Positions 25,113 to 35,093 of a DNA stretch of 64,000 nucleotides are shown here, one piece after another (the stretch's first letter is position 1; the number at the start of each line of letters is the position of its first letter). The position numbers were made by a program, and so were the translations under genes. The notes below the pieces were generated by a model. That model was not told the DNA's origin and searched no databases. It saw nothing but the letters and a program-made list of their open reading frames with translations. Where the stretch lies: contig NZ_BAXA01000002.1 of NCBI RefSeq assembly GCF_000698125.1, forward strand, positions 62,001-126,000, given 5' to 3'. The stretch comes from Geomicrobium sp. JCM 19038 (GTDB taxonomy: Bacteria > Bacillota > Bacilli > Bacillales > Marinococcaceae).

Positions 25113-27520
25113 TTAAGGAGAAGCCGGCAAAAGTTGCAGATGGTCACCAGATTGATAGACTTCAGGTTGTAATGACGTTGTATGAAAATCCCCGTGTACC
25201 CAATCGAGTAGTTGATCGCCATAATGTTCACTTCGAACGTGACCAGATTGTCCTGGACCGACAATATGATAACTCTCTGTTAGGTCAGCTAAATCCATGA
25301 CTCCTCTCCAACCAGCCCCGTGGTTTGTAGCTCCTGTTTCATCATTATAGCCGGCTGCCATTACCGTAATCCGACTTCCGTCAACAGGTGTCGGTGTTGG
25401 ATTAAATAGCAAATCGAGTGGTGACATCACGCCTAACGGGTGAGCGAATGTCACTTGATGATACTCTCCCCAAGACCATTCCTCCGGTTTATTTCCTTGT
25501 AATTCACTTGCTTGATCAACGGCTCGTTTGAACTTTCCGTTAAGAGAGCTTCTAGACTACCAGCGTGTTCAACCCAAGGACCAGGTTCACCTTCGAGCGC
25601 ATCTCGAAGCAACTGATCAATAATGGATGTACGCCCTTCAAACATTGCCATCATTTCTTCTGGAATCGTATCTTCAAAAAGTACACTAGAAATAGCATGG
25701 AACCATAAATGAAAAATAAGCGGACCACCTTCATCGACAACGTCCTCATAGTTCCATTGTTGAATGACCGCAATGGCAGAATGATCGATCTCTCGTAGTC
25801 CATCTTGTAAAAGTAGAGGAACGATTTCAGGCAAGAACTCTTTTGCATGTAAGTTATACGCATCCATTTGCATGAGCATCATGTCTTCTTTTGTTAATGG
25901 CTCATCTTGGTCGAGCAATTGTAAAATTCGCTCATGACGATAAGGCTGTGCCCAGGTATGTGAAAGGTGATAAGGATAGTCGTCCGTCACAATTTTATTG
26001 TTTGCAGTAGAAATCATCCCTGAATCAGGATTATAGAGTGTTGGCAGTTCATCAAAAGGAATATAACGTTCCCAATCATGTTCTCCCGTCCAGCCTTCAA
26101 CAGGGAGCAGGGCATCGCTGTGTTCCCGTATTGGAATCTTTCCATTAGCACGGTAACCGATGTTACCATCACGGTCTGCATAGACGAAGTTTTGAGCAGG
26201 TGCTGAAAAGGATTCTAAAGCATGTAAAAAAGATTCCCAATTGGATGCTTTATTAATCTCCAGTATCGCTTCAAGCTCTTTTGTAGGGTCATGGGCGGTC
26301 CAACGCAAGGCCATCGCCACATCTTCTTGCTGTAATGGATCACTATATTCTGAAAGGAGTGGTCCGTGTCGTGTGACAACGACTTCATGTTGAACGGGCT
26401 CATCATACCCATCAACGACAATTTCTTCCATGACTACATCGGCATCGTACCATTCATCTTCATACAGAAATTGATAAGGGTCGTCAGGATTTCGTTTTTC
26501 TAAATAAAGTTCTTGTACATCGGGCCCGACATTTGTGACCCCCCAAGCAATCTCGTCGTTGTGTCCTAGAATGATTCCAGGTACCCCTGCAAATATCACT
26601 CCATTTACATCGACACCAGGTCCACGTAAATGCGTTTCATACCAAATTGAAGGTGTGGCGAGGCCGAGGTGTGGATCATCTGCTAAAAGTGGTGCACCGC
26701 TTTGTGTGTGGTCGCCAGATATGACCCAATTATTGCTCCCGTTAAATGGTTCTGGTAAGTACGCGGCCACGTCCTCGAATGCGCTCAAGACATCTACATC
26801 AGTGTTTTTGGCGACGTCCATAATGATGGGTCCGTCTTCTTTGTATGTGGGCATTAAGTCGATGGCTTTTTCTTCAGAAACGTTGTTTACTAGCCAGTAA
26901 CGAAACGCTTGTCCTTGCCACGTCCCTCCTAAATCATAAGCCATGTATTTTCCGATCGTTAATGAATCAAGCGGTTCCCACGGTTCAGGCAAATAACCGA
27001 GTAACCGAAATTCAACTGGAATGTCTCCGCTTTCATTCATTTGCGCTAAATACGCATTAACTCCATCGGCATACGCATGCAGTATTTCTTGTGCATCTTC
27101 ACCGTATTCATCATAGGACGCATCCGCGGCTCTTCGTAAGCCAAATGTTCGAAAGTAGCGGTCAGTATCGAGTGCGCTCTCACCAATGACTTCACTGAGC
27201 ATTCCTGATGCTTGCCTACGACTCAAATCCATTTGAAACATACGATCTTGTGCGGTTACAAACCCTTGGGCATAATAAAGATCGTATTCTGATTCGGCTT
27301 CGATATGAGGCACTCCGTAATCATCACGATAAATATTTACTTCATTACTAATTTCGTTGAACTCGTATTGGCCTTGTGTCGTTGGGACGCCAGCGCCGAT
27401 TTGCGACCAACCCCAAGCGACAACCGCAATAAGCAACACAACAACGATGGCAAACCCTATACCGATATAACGCCACAAACGTTTCTTTCTCTTTTTTGAA
27501 ATATCAACTGCAGAACTCAC
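25113..27520 (-). pseudogene. Penicillin acylase family protein, frameshifted (probable sequence error)
   Basis: N-terminal-nucleophile hydrolase, made as a precursor that self-cleaves before the catalytic serine in GSNNWVISGDHTQSG. Substrates of chromosomal members range from penicillins to acyl-homoserine lactones, so the natural one is unknown. A membrane anchor (IGIGFAIVVVLLIAVVAWGW) precedes the alpha chain. The beta chain includes LGHNDEIAWGVTNVGPD. The frame breaks at AA 25531-25532; one added base restores ESFKRAVDQASELQGNKPEEW and joins the last 130 residues (HPLGVMSPLDLLFNP; VMDLADL). The total is about 800 residues. Confidence 0.88.
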
Positions 27521-27601
27521 ATGAATCCCCCCGTTACGATGACTTTATGTGTTAGACATTCGCCCCATTTCATGGGTAGTCCTGCTTTTAGTACCATAAA
27601 G

Positions 27602-27634
27602 AAAAGGACCCCAACGTTTTATTGGAATCCTTTT
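27602..27634 (-). terminator. Terminator after the class A penicillin-binding protein gene
   Basis: On the minus strand the stem AAAAGGATTCCAA / TTGGGGTCCTTTT is followed by CTTTATGG, 16 bases past the stop. Confidence 0.7.
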
Positions 27635-27649
27635 AAAGAGTGAAATGAA

Positions 27650-29754
27650 TTATCCGTCAATTTCGTTACTCGAGAACCATCGCTTTAAACGATCGAACAG
27701 TTTTTCTTTTTCTTTGCTAATCTCTTCTTTTGCTTCTTCTGCATTTAGTTCATCATTTTCCAAGTACTCGGTACACGATTCAGTTGGTGCTGTGTTACGA
27801 ACAAAAGCTGCAGTGTAGGCATTCCCGCAAGCTTCATCAGCGAGTAAACCGGTCGCAAGATCGATGTCGACATTCTCAACACCGGGAGGCATCTGAAATT
27901 CATGTTTCAGCTCACCTTCGAGACTTTTTTCTAACGTTTTAACCCAGATTTTCTTGGCGATTTGACCGTGTTTTCGGTGGTCGAGAGGTGTATTATCATC
28001 ATAGCCGACCCATACACCAGTGACGAGGTTTGGAGTATAGCCGATCATCCAATTGTCGTTCGGTGTACTTCCACTCTTACCTGCCATCGGTCTTGTAATG
28101 AGATGTGAAATGGAATTTCCTGTTACGGATGTGTAATCATTTAATTCACTATTAAACATATGACGCATCATCTCAGTCATCATGTACGTCTGTCGCTCAT
28201 CAAAGGCTTGTTCAACTTCTGGTTCTGTGTCAATTAAAACGTTGCCTTCAGCATCTTCGACACGCTCAATTAATCTCGGCTCAACACGAGCCCCACCATT
28301 GGCAAAGGGACTATAAGCTGCCGTTAGCTCTAATACCCCAACGTCTGAAGCGCCGAGTGCAAGTGATAAGTTCGGTGATAGCGTACTTTCAATACCTGCA
28401 GCTTGAGCGGTTTCAATTAGACTTTCAGGCTCTTGTAAAACGTGCGTTTTTACAGCGTAAATATTGTCTGAATAGGCGAGTGCTTGGGTCATCGTAATAA
28501 AGTCATTGGCGTAAATTTCACCGTAATTGCCAGGCTCATAATAATCGCCTTCTTCGTTAAGTGGAAATGATGTCGGTTCACTACGTAAAAGTGTTGCAGG
28601 TGTGAAGCCATTTTTTAAGGCTGCATAATATAAAAACGGTTTGAACGTAGATCCTGGCGAACGTCTCGCATCGTATGCACGGTTAAAAGGACTTTCATCA
28701 TAATGCACGCCTCCGACCATGGCCTTTACATCACCTGTCGTTGGATCAACACTAACAACCGCCGTTTGTAGAGGTTCATCTGCAGGCATTTCTTGCTCTA
28801 CGTACGTTTCAGCCGCTTTTTGCAAGTCCGCATCGAGCGTTGTGAACACTTTCAGCCCACCAGCTTCAACAATTGCAGGGTCGAGGTCGTAACGCTCTAA
28901 CAATTCACGTTCAACTACGTCTTGGAAATACGGTGCGACACGTTCTTGGCTTTGCTGAGTTTCGGAGAATTCAATATCAGTCGCGAGTGCCTCTTCGTAC
29001 TGTTCAGCGGTGATTTTACCTTGGTCTTTCATCTCAGAAGGATGAGTTCTTGACGATCTTTTGCTCGTTCTGGATGGTTATATGGTGAATAATAAGACGG
29101 TCCTCGTGGCAAGCCAGCGAGTAAGGCAGCCTGTTCGAGGGAAAGTTCTTTTGCTGATACTCCAAAATACAGATGTGCCGCTCGTTCTATTCCGTAAGCG
29201 CCATGTCCAAAATTAATCGTATTTACATAACCTTCTAAGATATCATCTTTCGGGACGTGCCACTCTAGTCGCAGTGCATAGAGTGCTTCCCTTGCTTTAC
29301 GATCCCACGTCTTCTCATGATTTAAAAACAAATTGCGGGCATATTGTTGGGTAATCGTACTCGCCCCTTGGCTACGAGACATCGTTTGTACGTTTTTTAA
29401 TACCGCAGCCCCAATACGCATGTAATCAAAGCCGTGATGATCATAGAATTTGCGATCTTCAATAGCAACAAAGGCATCCAAAACAAAAGGCGATACATCA
29501 TCAATGTTCGTCCAGTTTCGTTGATGTCCTTGCTGAGTTTCATTTACAACATTGCCATCATCATCATAAATATACGTTGATTGTGCTACTTGCATCGGTG
29601 GAGGACCTAGTAAATAGGAATATGAAAAAATACAAAGAAGTGCAAGAACCGATAGAATGGCGATAACCATTGTAGAACGGAAGGTAAATCGGAACCAAAA
29701 CCTACGTCGTTTTTTTCTTTGGCTACGTCTCGTTGCGACTTCCACGTCGAGCAC
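27650..29754 (-). pseudogene. pbpG: Class A penicillin-binding protein (PbpG/PBP2d-like), frameshifted (probable sequence error)
   Basis: Bifunctional peptidoglycan synthase. A short basic cytoplasmic tail and one membrane helix precede the glycosyltransferase domain (AFVAIEDRKFYDHHGFD; GASTITQQYARNLFLNHEKTW). The transpeptidase domain follows with SPGSTFKPF (SxxK), SDN in LAYSDNIYAV and KSG in AGKSGSTPNDNWM. The two segments meet at AA 29038-29039, where one missing base separates ELIL from SEMKDQGKITAEQYEE. The restored length is about 700. B. subtilis PbpG (ywhE) lies next to ywhD, as here, and acts in spore wall synthesis; the same role is inferred. Confidence 0.88.
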
Positions 29755-29848
29755 CTCATTTGGTAAATTATAGTTATAAACAGTGTCGGTAGAAATGACA
29801 GAATTTAAACCTCGCTGTTAGGAAAAATTTACAATGGGATGTCGCTCG

Positions 29849-29878
29849 TTTACATACCCTTGTGGGTATTTGTATAAT
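29849..29878 (+). promoter_or_regulatory. Promoter with CstR/CsoR-like operator before the rhodanese gene
   Basis: TTTACA (29849-29854) and TATAAT (29873-29878) are separated by 18 bases. The spacer is filled by the perfect dyad ATACCC-TTGT-GGGTAT (29854-29869). This GC-tract dyad is typical of the CsoR family, of which CstR controls persulfide-detoxifying rhodanese operons. No csoR or cstR gene lies in the window. Confidence 0.6.
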
Positions 29879-29943
29879 GGTATAGAAAACGCAAGAAATG
29901 AAAAATGGTTTACGAGATTTTAAAGTGGTCGATGGAGGTAACT

Positions 29944-30299
29944 ATGTCTATTGTCGTAATACTAATCTTTGCAATTGTGATCATGTATGTTATTAAGCAA
30001 ATGAGTCCAGGAAACATCCGCCAAATTACAACAGAAGAATTAAAAGCAAAGCTTCAAACAAAGATCTACGACTCGTTGATGTAAGAACAGAAGGCGAGTT
30101 TTCAAATCATAGCATTCGAGGAGCAATCAATATCCCACTTCACACGTTGAGTAACCGTATGGACAAACTAGAACACGATAAAGAGATTGCTGTGATCTGT
30201 CAGAGTGGCATGCGTAGCTTAAAAGCTTCAAAACAATTAAAGAAAAATCAGTTTACGAATGTCGTGAATGTTCGTGGTGGGATGAATAGCTGGAAGTAG
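29944..30299 (+). pseudogene. Membrane-anchored rhodanese, frameshifted (probable sequence error)
   Basis: Single-domain rhodanese (sulfurtransferase) behind an N-terminal membrane helix (IVVILIFAIVIMYVIK). The catalytic loop is intact: VICQSGMRS with the persulfide-forming cysteine. The upstream signature is VDVRTEGEFSNHSIRGAINIP. The frame breaks at AAA 30060-30062; one added A restores KLQTKDLRLVDVRTEGE. The restored length is about 118 residues. ATG 29944 follows GGAGGT. It is the first gene after the CstR-like operator, followed by a membrane protein and a thioredoxin-like gene. Confidence 0.85.
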
Positions 30300-30396
30300 A
30301 AACGTTTAACCGATAGATTGTAAGATGAAGTTAAGGCCGGCAAGGCGTGAAAAGCATGAAACACGCGGCAACAAGTAGATGTTTGTGGAGGTTAAA

Positions 30397-31053
30397 ATGT
30401 TTCAACTAGGACCATTTGTCATCCAATATGAAATGCTCCTCGTGCTTATTTCTGTAGCACTAGGCGTTAGTTTCTTACGCTATTTCTCTCCAATGCAACA
30501 CCGTGACGACAAAGCAATTCGGGAGGTCATATACAATGGTTTGTTAACATTGTTTGTGACGATGCAATTTGGAACGCTTGTTATGAGGCCAGAATTGCTC
30601 GTGACAGATCCGTTATCTGCAATTGCTTATCCTAGTGGTAGGCAAGAGTTATGGTTAGCAACCATCATTGTTATGGTTTATTTTCTCTATGCATCATGGC
30701 GTCATCAACATGCGTTACAGCGCATATTCATAGGGTTATTACTCGTCTTAATTCCTGCAGAAATGGTCTATGTTACGGTGCAATCCACGGGCGTTGAAAC
30801 GCTCGTTTATTTAAGTGGATTTGCCCTGATTTTATGGATGATTTTTCAACATATACAGAAACGATGGACCGGATGGATTGGACTCGGTTTATGGGGATTC
30901 CTCCAGCTTTTTGCCATTGTAGGTTTTCAAAATCCTTTCTTGTTTCACGTTGTCATCCATTGGAGTTTTCCTGTAGCAATGATTGGGTTTGTGATCGTGA
31001 TGATAATGGTTGACGTTGTGAAGTCGTCGCGAAAAGAAATGAAAGGGGGCTGA
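30397..31053 (+). CDS. Polytopic membrane protein with an Lgt-like start
   Basis: A 218-residue protein with about seven hydrophobic helices. The first segment, [22 protein letters not shown], resembles the start of prolipoprotein diacylglyceryl transferase, but the catalytic Lgt signature is not visible, so that activity is not claimed. Function unknown. ATG 30397 is chosen over ATG 30379 because GGAGGT lies eight bases upstream. It ends two bases before the TlpA-like gene, so the two are co-translated and may form an exported-thiol redox unit. Confidence 0.75.
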   Translation: MFQLGPFVIQYEMLLVLISVALGVSFLRYFSPMQHRDDKAIREVIYNGLLTLFVTMQFGTLVMRPELLVTDPLSAIAYPSGRQELWLATIIVMVYFLYASWRHQHALQRIFIGLLLVLIPAEMVYVTVQSTGVETLVYLSGFALILWMIFQHIQKRWTGWIGLGLWGFLQLFAIVGFQNPFLFHVVIHWSFPVAMIGFVIVMIMVDVVKSSRKEMKGG

Positions 31054-31055
31054 TC

Positions 31056-31612
31056 ATGAAACGTTGGGTATTAATTACGGTTTTAGTCGGGATGGTTGCT
31101 TGGGTTATGTACGATACGTTTCGTGCACAAGAAGATTCGTATGTGATTATAGACCAAGGAGAAGAAGCGGGTGAAGACCTTGAGACTGGCTTAAGTCCAG
31201 GAGATCAAGCCCCTAACTTTGAGCTAGAGACGATGAGTGGTGAAACCATTCGATTATCGGATTACCGTGGGGAGAGAGTGATCTTGAATTTCTGGGCAAC
31301 ATGGTGCCACCGTGCCGTGCAGAAATGCCTGATATGCAGGAGATTCATGAAGATGCAGAAGCGGATGTAGAAGTTATTGCAGTGAATACGACAAGTAGTG
31401 AGACGAGCATAGAGAACGTAGAAGAGTTCGTCGATGAGTTGCAATTAACGTTTCCGATCCCACTTGATACAAGTGCAGAGGTCGCAAATGAATACCTTGT
31501 GCAAGTGATGCCAACGACTTATTTCATTGATCGAGAAGGACGAGTCGATCGTGTCGCTTACGGAGCGCTTAATCATGATCTGTTCCTACAACGAGTTGAA
31601 GAGATGGAGTAA
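31056..31612 (+). pseudogene. TlpA/ResA-type thiol-disulfide oxidoreductase, frameshifted (probable sequence error)
   Basis: Membrane-tethered thioredoxin-fold protein that would reduce disulfides outside the membrane. The N-terminal helix ([17 protein letters not shown]) is followed by [36 protein letters not shown]. There one C is missing in CC 31307-31308; restoring it gives the active site [15 protein letters not shown]. The rest (VMPTTYFIDREGRVDRV with the cis-proline) follows in the new frame. The restored length is about 185. It is the third gene of the rhodanese group. Confidence 0.88.
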
Positions 31613-31639
31613 GGCCATCAGCCTTTACCCCATCACTTT

Positions 31640-32176
31640 TTAACTATATAAATCCCAAGACGTCTTCAACGACTCAATGAGATAATCACTCACTTCATCA
31701 ATGTCTAAGTGGTCCGTCGTAAACTTTGAGTTATGGTCGGCATAGATGCCTTGTCGTTTGTAGAAAAGCTCTTCAATTTCTTCAATTGATTTCCCTTGTA
31801 GCACTGGACGGCTTGGCAATAATAATGTCAATCGCTCTTTCCAGGCATCAAACGAAAGATCAAGGAAAAAGACGATGCAATTTTGTAAACAGACTTCACG
31901 TATTTCTTCGTTCATAAACGCACCGCCACCGACAGAGATAATCTTTAATGGTCGCTCACAGTATCTTTTAATAAGCTCTTTTTCTTTTGAACGAAAGGCT
32001 TCTTCACCGTGAACTTTAAAAATATCAGTAACGGGCATGCCATATTCTTTTTCAATTTCTTCGTCAATGTCGACAAAGTCACGATAAAGTTTCTTAGCGA
32101 CTTGTTCCCCGATTGTGGTTTTACCAGAACCCATGAACCCAATGAACACAATGCTTTTTTCTCGATAAGAACTCAT
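31640..32176 (-). CDS. aroK: Shikimate kinase
   Basis: Phosphorylates shikimate with ATP in aromatic amino-acid synthesis. P-loop GFMGSGKTT, shikimate-binding DIDEEIEKEYGMPVTDIF, E-x-x-FR (GEEAFRSKEKE), SVGGGAF and the lid region with RP (LPSRPVL) are all present. At 178 residues it has normal length. It lies divergently from aroD, another gene of the pathway, 190 bases away. Confidence 0.95.
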   Translation of the reverse strand: MSSYREKSIVFIGFMGSGKTTIGEQVAKKLYRDFVDIDEEIEKEYGMPVTDIFKVHGEEAFRSKEKELIKRYCERPLKIISVGGGAFMNEEIREVCLQNCIVFFLDLSFDAWKERLTLLLPSRPVLQGKSIEEIEELFYKRQGIYADHNSKFTTDHLDIDEVSDYLIESLKTSWDLYS

Positions 32177-32367
32177 AAGTAATTACTGCCCCTCTGTTCG
32201 TTAATGTCGGTCGTTCTTTACTTCTGTATTGTAACAAAAGAATACAATAGATGTGCAGTGTTGTAAAAGGAGCTCGACATGTATACTAGTAGTTGATTAT
32301 AGATGGACGTATTCGTTTAATGACTACTTATAGAAGAACTCTACAACTCTACAGAAGGAGACATTTG

Positions 32368-33141
32368 ATGAAAAATTCACGACAACTAACACCGATTAAT
32401 AAAGATGAGCAACGTCGACCTTTAATCGTAACACCACTCGTAGGAAAAGATCGTTATGAATTACTGGCTCAACTTGATGAGATCGTTAACAAAAAACCTA
32501 ATGTTATCGAATGGCGTATTGATTTTTTTACTGATTTGCATGATACAACAGGCGTATTGCAAGTTACTAAAGAAATTCATGAGCGCGCAGCGGACATCCC
32601 GCTTCTGTTTACACGTCGGTCGAGTCGTGAAGGTGGAGAAAACATCACACTAACGGAACAAGAAGTATTCGACCTTTATGAAGCTGTCGTTCAGACGGGC
32701 TTCATATGGGCGATTGATGTAGAATTAAGCTCAGAACAAGCGAATATCGACCGTGTGGTGGAGTTCGGGAAGGTGTATGGTGTTCAAGTACTGATGTCTT
32801 ACCATAACTTTGAACGAACACCATCAAAACAAGAAATTGTGCAAAAGCTAACCGAAGCGAAAGAAAAAGGTGCTCATATTGGTAAAGTAGCCGTGATGCC
32901 TACATCTGTAGAAGATGTGCTAACGCTCATGCAAGCAACACAAGAAGCAGCGGCAGGTTTACCCATTCCAATCGTTACAATGTCTATGGGACGATTAGGT
33001 GCATTGTCTCGTATGATGGGCGGGGCATGTGGATCAGCGATGACGTTTGCTGTTGGTAGTGAGAGTTCAGCTCCGGGTCAAATTCCAATGGAAGAGCTAC
33101 AAACTGTTCTTGATGTGGTAGAGCGCGTAATGGAAGAATGA
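32368..33141 (+). CDS. aroD: 3-dehydroquinate dehydratase, type I
   Basis: Class I dehydroquinase, converting 3-dehydroquinate to 3-dehydroshikimate through a Schiff base. The barrel shows VIEWRIDFF, the catalytic histidine in SYHNFERTP and the Schiff-base lysine in GAHIGKVAVMPTS. The C-terminal GRLGALSRMMGGACGSAMTFA segment is typical. ATG 32368 is preferred (257 residues) since AGAAGGAGA lies upstream; the open frame back to 32293 lacks a site. A rho-independent terminator follows. Confidence 0.95.
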   Translation: MKNSRQLTPINKDEQRRPLIVTPLVGKDRYELLAQLDEIVNKKPNVIEWRIDFFTDLHDTTGVLQVTKEIHERAADIPLLFTRRSSREGGENITLTEQEVFDLYEAVVQTGFIWAIDVELSSEQANIDRVVEFGKVYGVQVLMSYHNFERTPSKQEIVQKLTEAKEKGAHIGKVAVMPTSVEDVLTLMQATQEAAAGLPIPIVTMSMGRLGALSRMMGGACGSAMTFAVGSESSAPGQIPMEELQTVLDVVERVMEE

Positions 33142-33178
33142 AACTGTAGCTGTGAGAATGTACAGCTGCAGTTTTTTT
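33141..33178 (+). terminator. Terminator after aroD
   Basis: The stem AAACTGTAGCTGT / ACAGCTGCAGTTT, with one mismatch, is followed by seven to eight T residues. Confidence 0.85.
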
Positions 33179-33296
33179 ATTTGTGCGAGGTGGAAAGAAG
33201 TTATTCAAACAAAATTACACAATTAACTGAAAAAAAGGTGATATAATAAAACGATTATCATCGATTACGATATAGGAGATCGCACTTAAAAAGTAG

Positions 33297-34660
33297 GTGA
33301 AAGCGATTTTTATTTTATACTTCATGATTGTTTTGCTCTATATGCTTAATGAGATTTTTGCTATGTCACTTGTAAAGACGTTTATTGGAGTTATTGCCCT
33401 TCTTATTATTATTCTAAATGTTACGAAAGCCAGCCGACTTTATAAATGGGCTGGTCTTTCTTTCTTCGTGCTCGGATTAGTATTTTATTTTGTTTCTGTT
33501 CCACAAGAAGTAAATTTCTTTCATTTGTTTGGTTCGATGACGGGCTTGCTAGCGTTATTGTTTGTATTGCCGTTTATGAGTACGATCATTAAAGTAGGGA
33601 AATATGATTTGGCATTGAGTAAAATGATCAGCATGCCGCCCAGACCAAACTTAGTACGATTGTATAAACGCACGTCGATTATGTCGTACTTATTGACGTT
33701 ATTTTTAAATGTGGCGACGGTACCCGTTGTTGTAGCCACGGTCAAAAACAAGTTAACGAAGTTCGGCAAAGGAGTTATTGAGCGTTTTTTTGCGCACAGC
33801 ATTCTAAGAGCGTATGCACTCGTCTTATTATGGAGCCCCACAGAGATTCTTGTTGCATCAACCATTGATATGACTGGCACAAATTACTTGTTATTGTTAC
33901 CGACACTTCTAACGATTAGCTTTATCTTTATTAGTGTCGATTGGTTTTTACATAGTCGTCAATTAAAAGGTCGAGATTTGAACATCATTCAAGAAACAGA
34001 AGATTATGGGGAGACGCTTCGGAAAAAACTACTACAATTAGGGATTGCTATTACGTGTTTCATTGTTGTTTTGCTTACGTTTAATGGGTTTATCCTCAAT
34101 CGTTTTTGTTTACAGTCACGATTTTAATTGTGCCTTTCACCTTTTTATGGTCATTGTCGATTGGACGATTAAAACGGTTTAAAAAACTAAGTTTTACGTA
34201 TTTACGAGGTAACACAACGCAACTCCACGGGTTGTTTTTCTTGTTTTTATCGGCGGGTTTTTTCGTGGAAGTGTTTCCATACACCATTTGGTTCGATTAC
34301 ATGAACTCGTTGTTCGTATTTACGTATACAGAAGGCGTATTAATCGTTTTTTATTTGCTCGTAGCGGTTTGTATTTTTAGTCTTGCACTCGTTGGCTTCC
34401 ATCCTTTGATCTCAATTGCCCTAATTTCACCGTTTTTAACGGAGGCCATTGCACATCACCCGTATGGGATGAGCATTTTATTGATTGGAGTTGGAATGGG
34501 GACGGTCATGATTGGTCCGTTTAACGTTACTCCAACGATATTAGCGATGCAGCTTCAAGCGAACCCATACAGCATCATTCGCAGGAATTTAGTGTTTGCA
34601 AGTTGTTATTTTCTTTTTATCGTCATCATTGCAACACTATTTAGTTATTGGTTAAGGTGA
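33297..34660 (+). pseudogene. Polytopic membrane protein of unknown function, frameshifted (probable sequence error)
   Basis: I do not recognise the family. The joined protein has about 455 residues and some 11-12 hydrophobic helices. A cytoplasmic loop (SKMISMPPRPNLVRLYKRTS) lies in the first half, and a small-residue motif (GVGMGTVMIGPFNVTPTILAMQL) lies near the end. The layout recalls ion-transporter-superfamily permeases, without proof. The frame breaks in the T run at 34103-34107; one added T restores NRFLFTVTILIVPFTFLW. The start is uncertain: GTG 33297 has only a weak site. It stands alone between aroD and a tiny coat-like gene. Confidence 0.7.
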
Positions 34661-34670
34661 TGATGTTCAA

Positions 34671-34704
34671 AGCCACCTCTCAAAAAATTCGAGGGTGGTT
34701 TTTT
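34671..34704 (+). terminator. Terminator after the polytopic membrane protein gene
   Basis: The stem AGCCACCTCTC / GAGGGTGGTT, with a small imperfection, is followed by six T residues. Confidence 0.75.
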
Positions 34705-34801
34705 AATTTCAGCAAAAGCGGAGGACAGGGCATAGGTAAGCGTCGTGACAGGCAATACTCGTTCGCAATACAATAGAGTAGTACTGGAGGTGAGATGCAT
34801 C

Positions 34802-34969
34802 ATGGTAAGCAACTATTGTGGATGTTCAAGAGGTCCTCGTCGTCGCCCTCAACCACAGCCACCTGTTGAAGAATGTGGCTGTGGCGAAATCGTAATCAAC
34901 AATAACTTAATTAACGGTCCTGGGGTCGTTACGAACCCTGCGAACAATACAAGCGGAAGACGTTTTTAG
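34802..34969 (+). CDS. Tiny Cys/Pro-rich protein with the shared EIVINNNLINGPGVVT motif
   Basis: A 55-residue protein with a Cys-Gly, Arg and Pro-Gln rich start (NYCGCSRGPRRRPQPQPP, then EECGCG) and a C-terminal motif EIVINNNLINGPGVVT. Strong site GGAGGTGA precedes ATG 34802. The same 16 residues close a second tiny protein at 56916-57086. Composition suggests a spore-coat or other structural protein, but this is inference and I do not recognise the family. Confidence 0.75.
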   Translation: MVSNYCGCSRGPRRRPQPQPPVEECGCGEIVINNNLINGPGVVTNPANNTSGRRF

Positions 34970-35044
34970 TAGTCCAAACCAGTATGCTCTTCTTCTGTAA
35001 ACTCAAATCATCCTCGATTTTCCTTCAAAATATGAACGTAAAAT

Positions 35045-35075
35045 AACCCCCTGATGTGGAATCGCAGGGGGTTTT
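35045..35075. terminator. Terminator after the ribonucleotide reductase operon
   Basis: A perfect nine-base stem (AACCCCCTG / CAGGGGGTT) is followed by TTATTTT on the minus strand, and by TTTATAA on the plus strand, so it may be bidirectional. Confidence 0.8.
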
Positions 35076-35093
35076 ATAACGACATGATTTGTT

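Noticed and set aside
26535-26900. Plus-strand open frame of 121 residues inside the penicillin acylase gene
   Set aside because: Overlaps a well-conserved enzyme on the other strand; shadow frame.
32279-32296. Five-codon leader peptide before aroD
   Set aside because: A ribosome-like AAAAGGAG precedes it, but there is no attenuator structure or regulatory codon run.
34106-34660. Separate membrane gene after the polytopic protein
   Set aside because: It is in-frame continuation of the upstream gene once one T in the run at 34103-34107 is restored; not a second gene.
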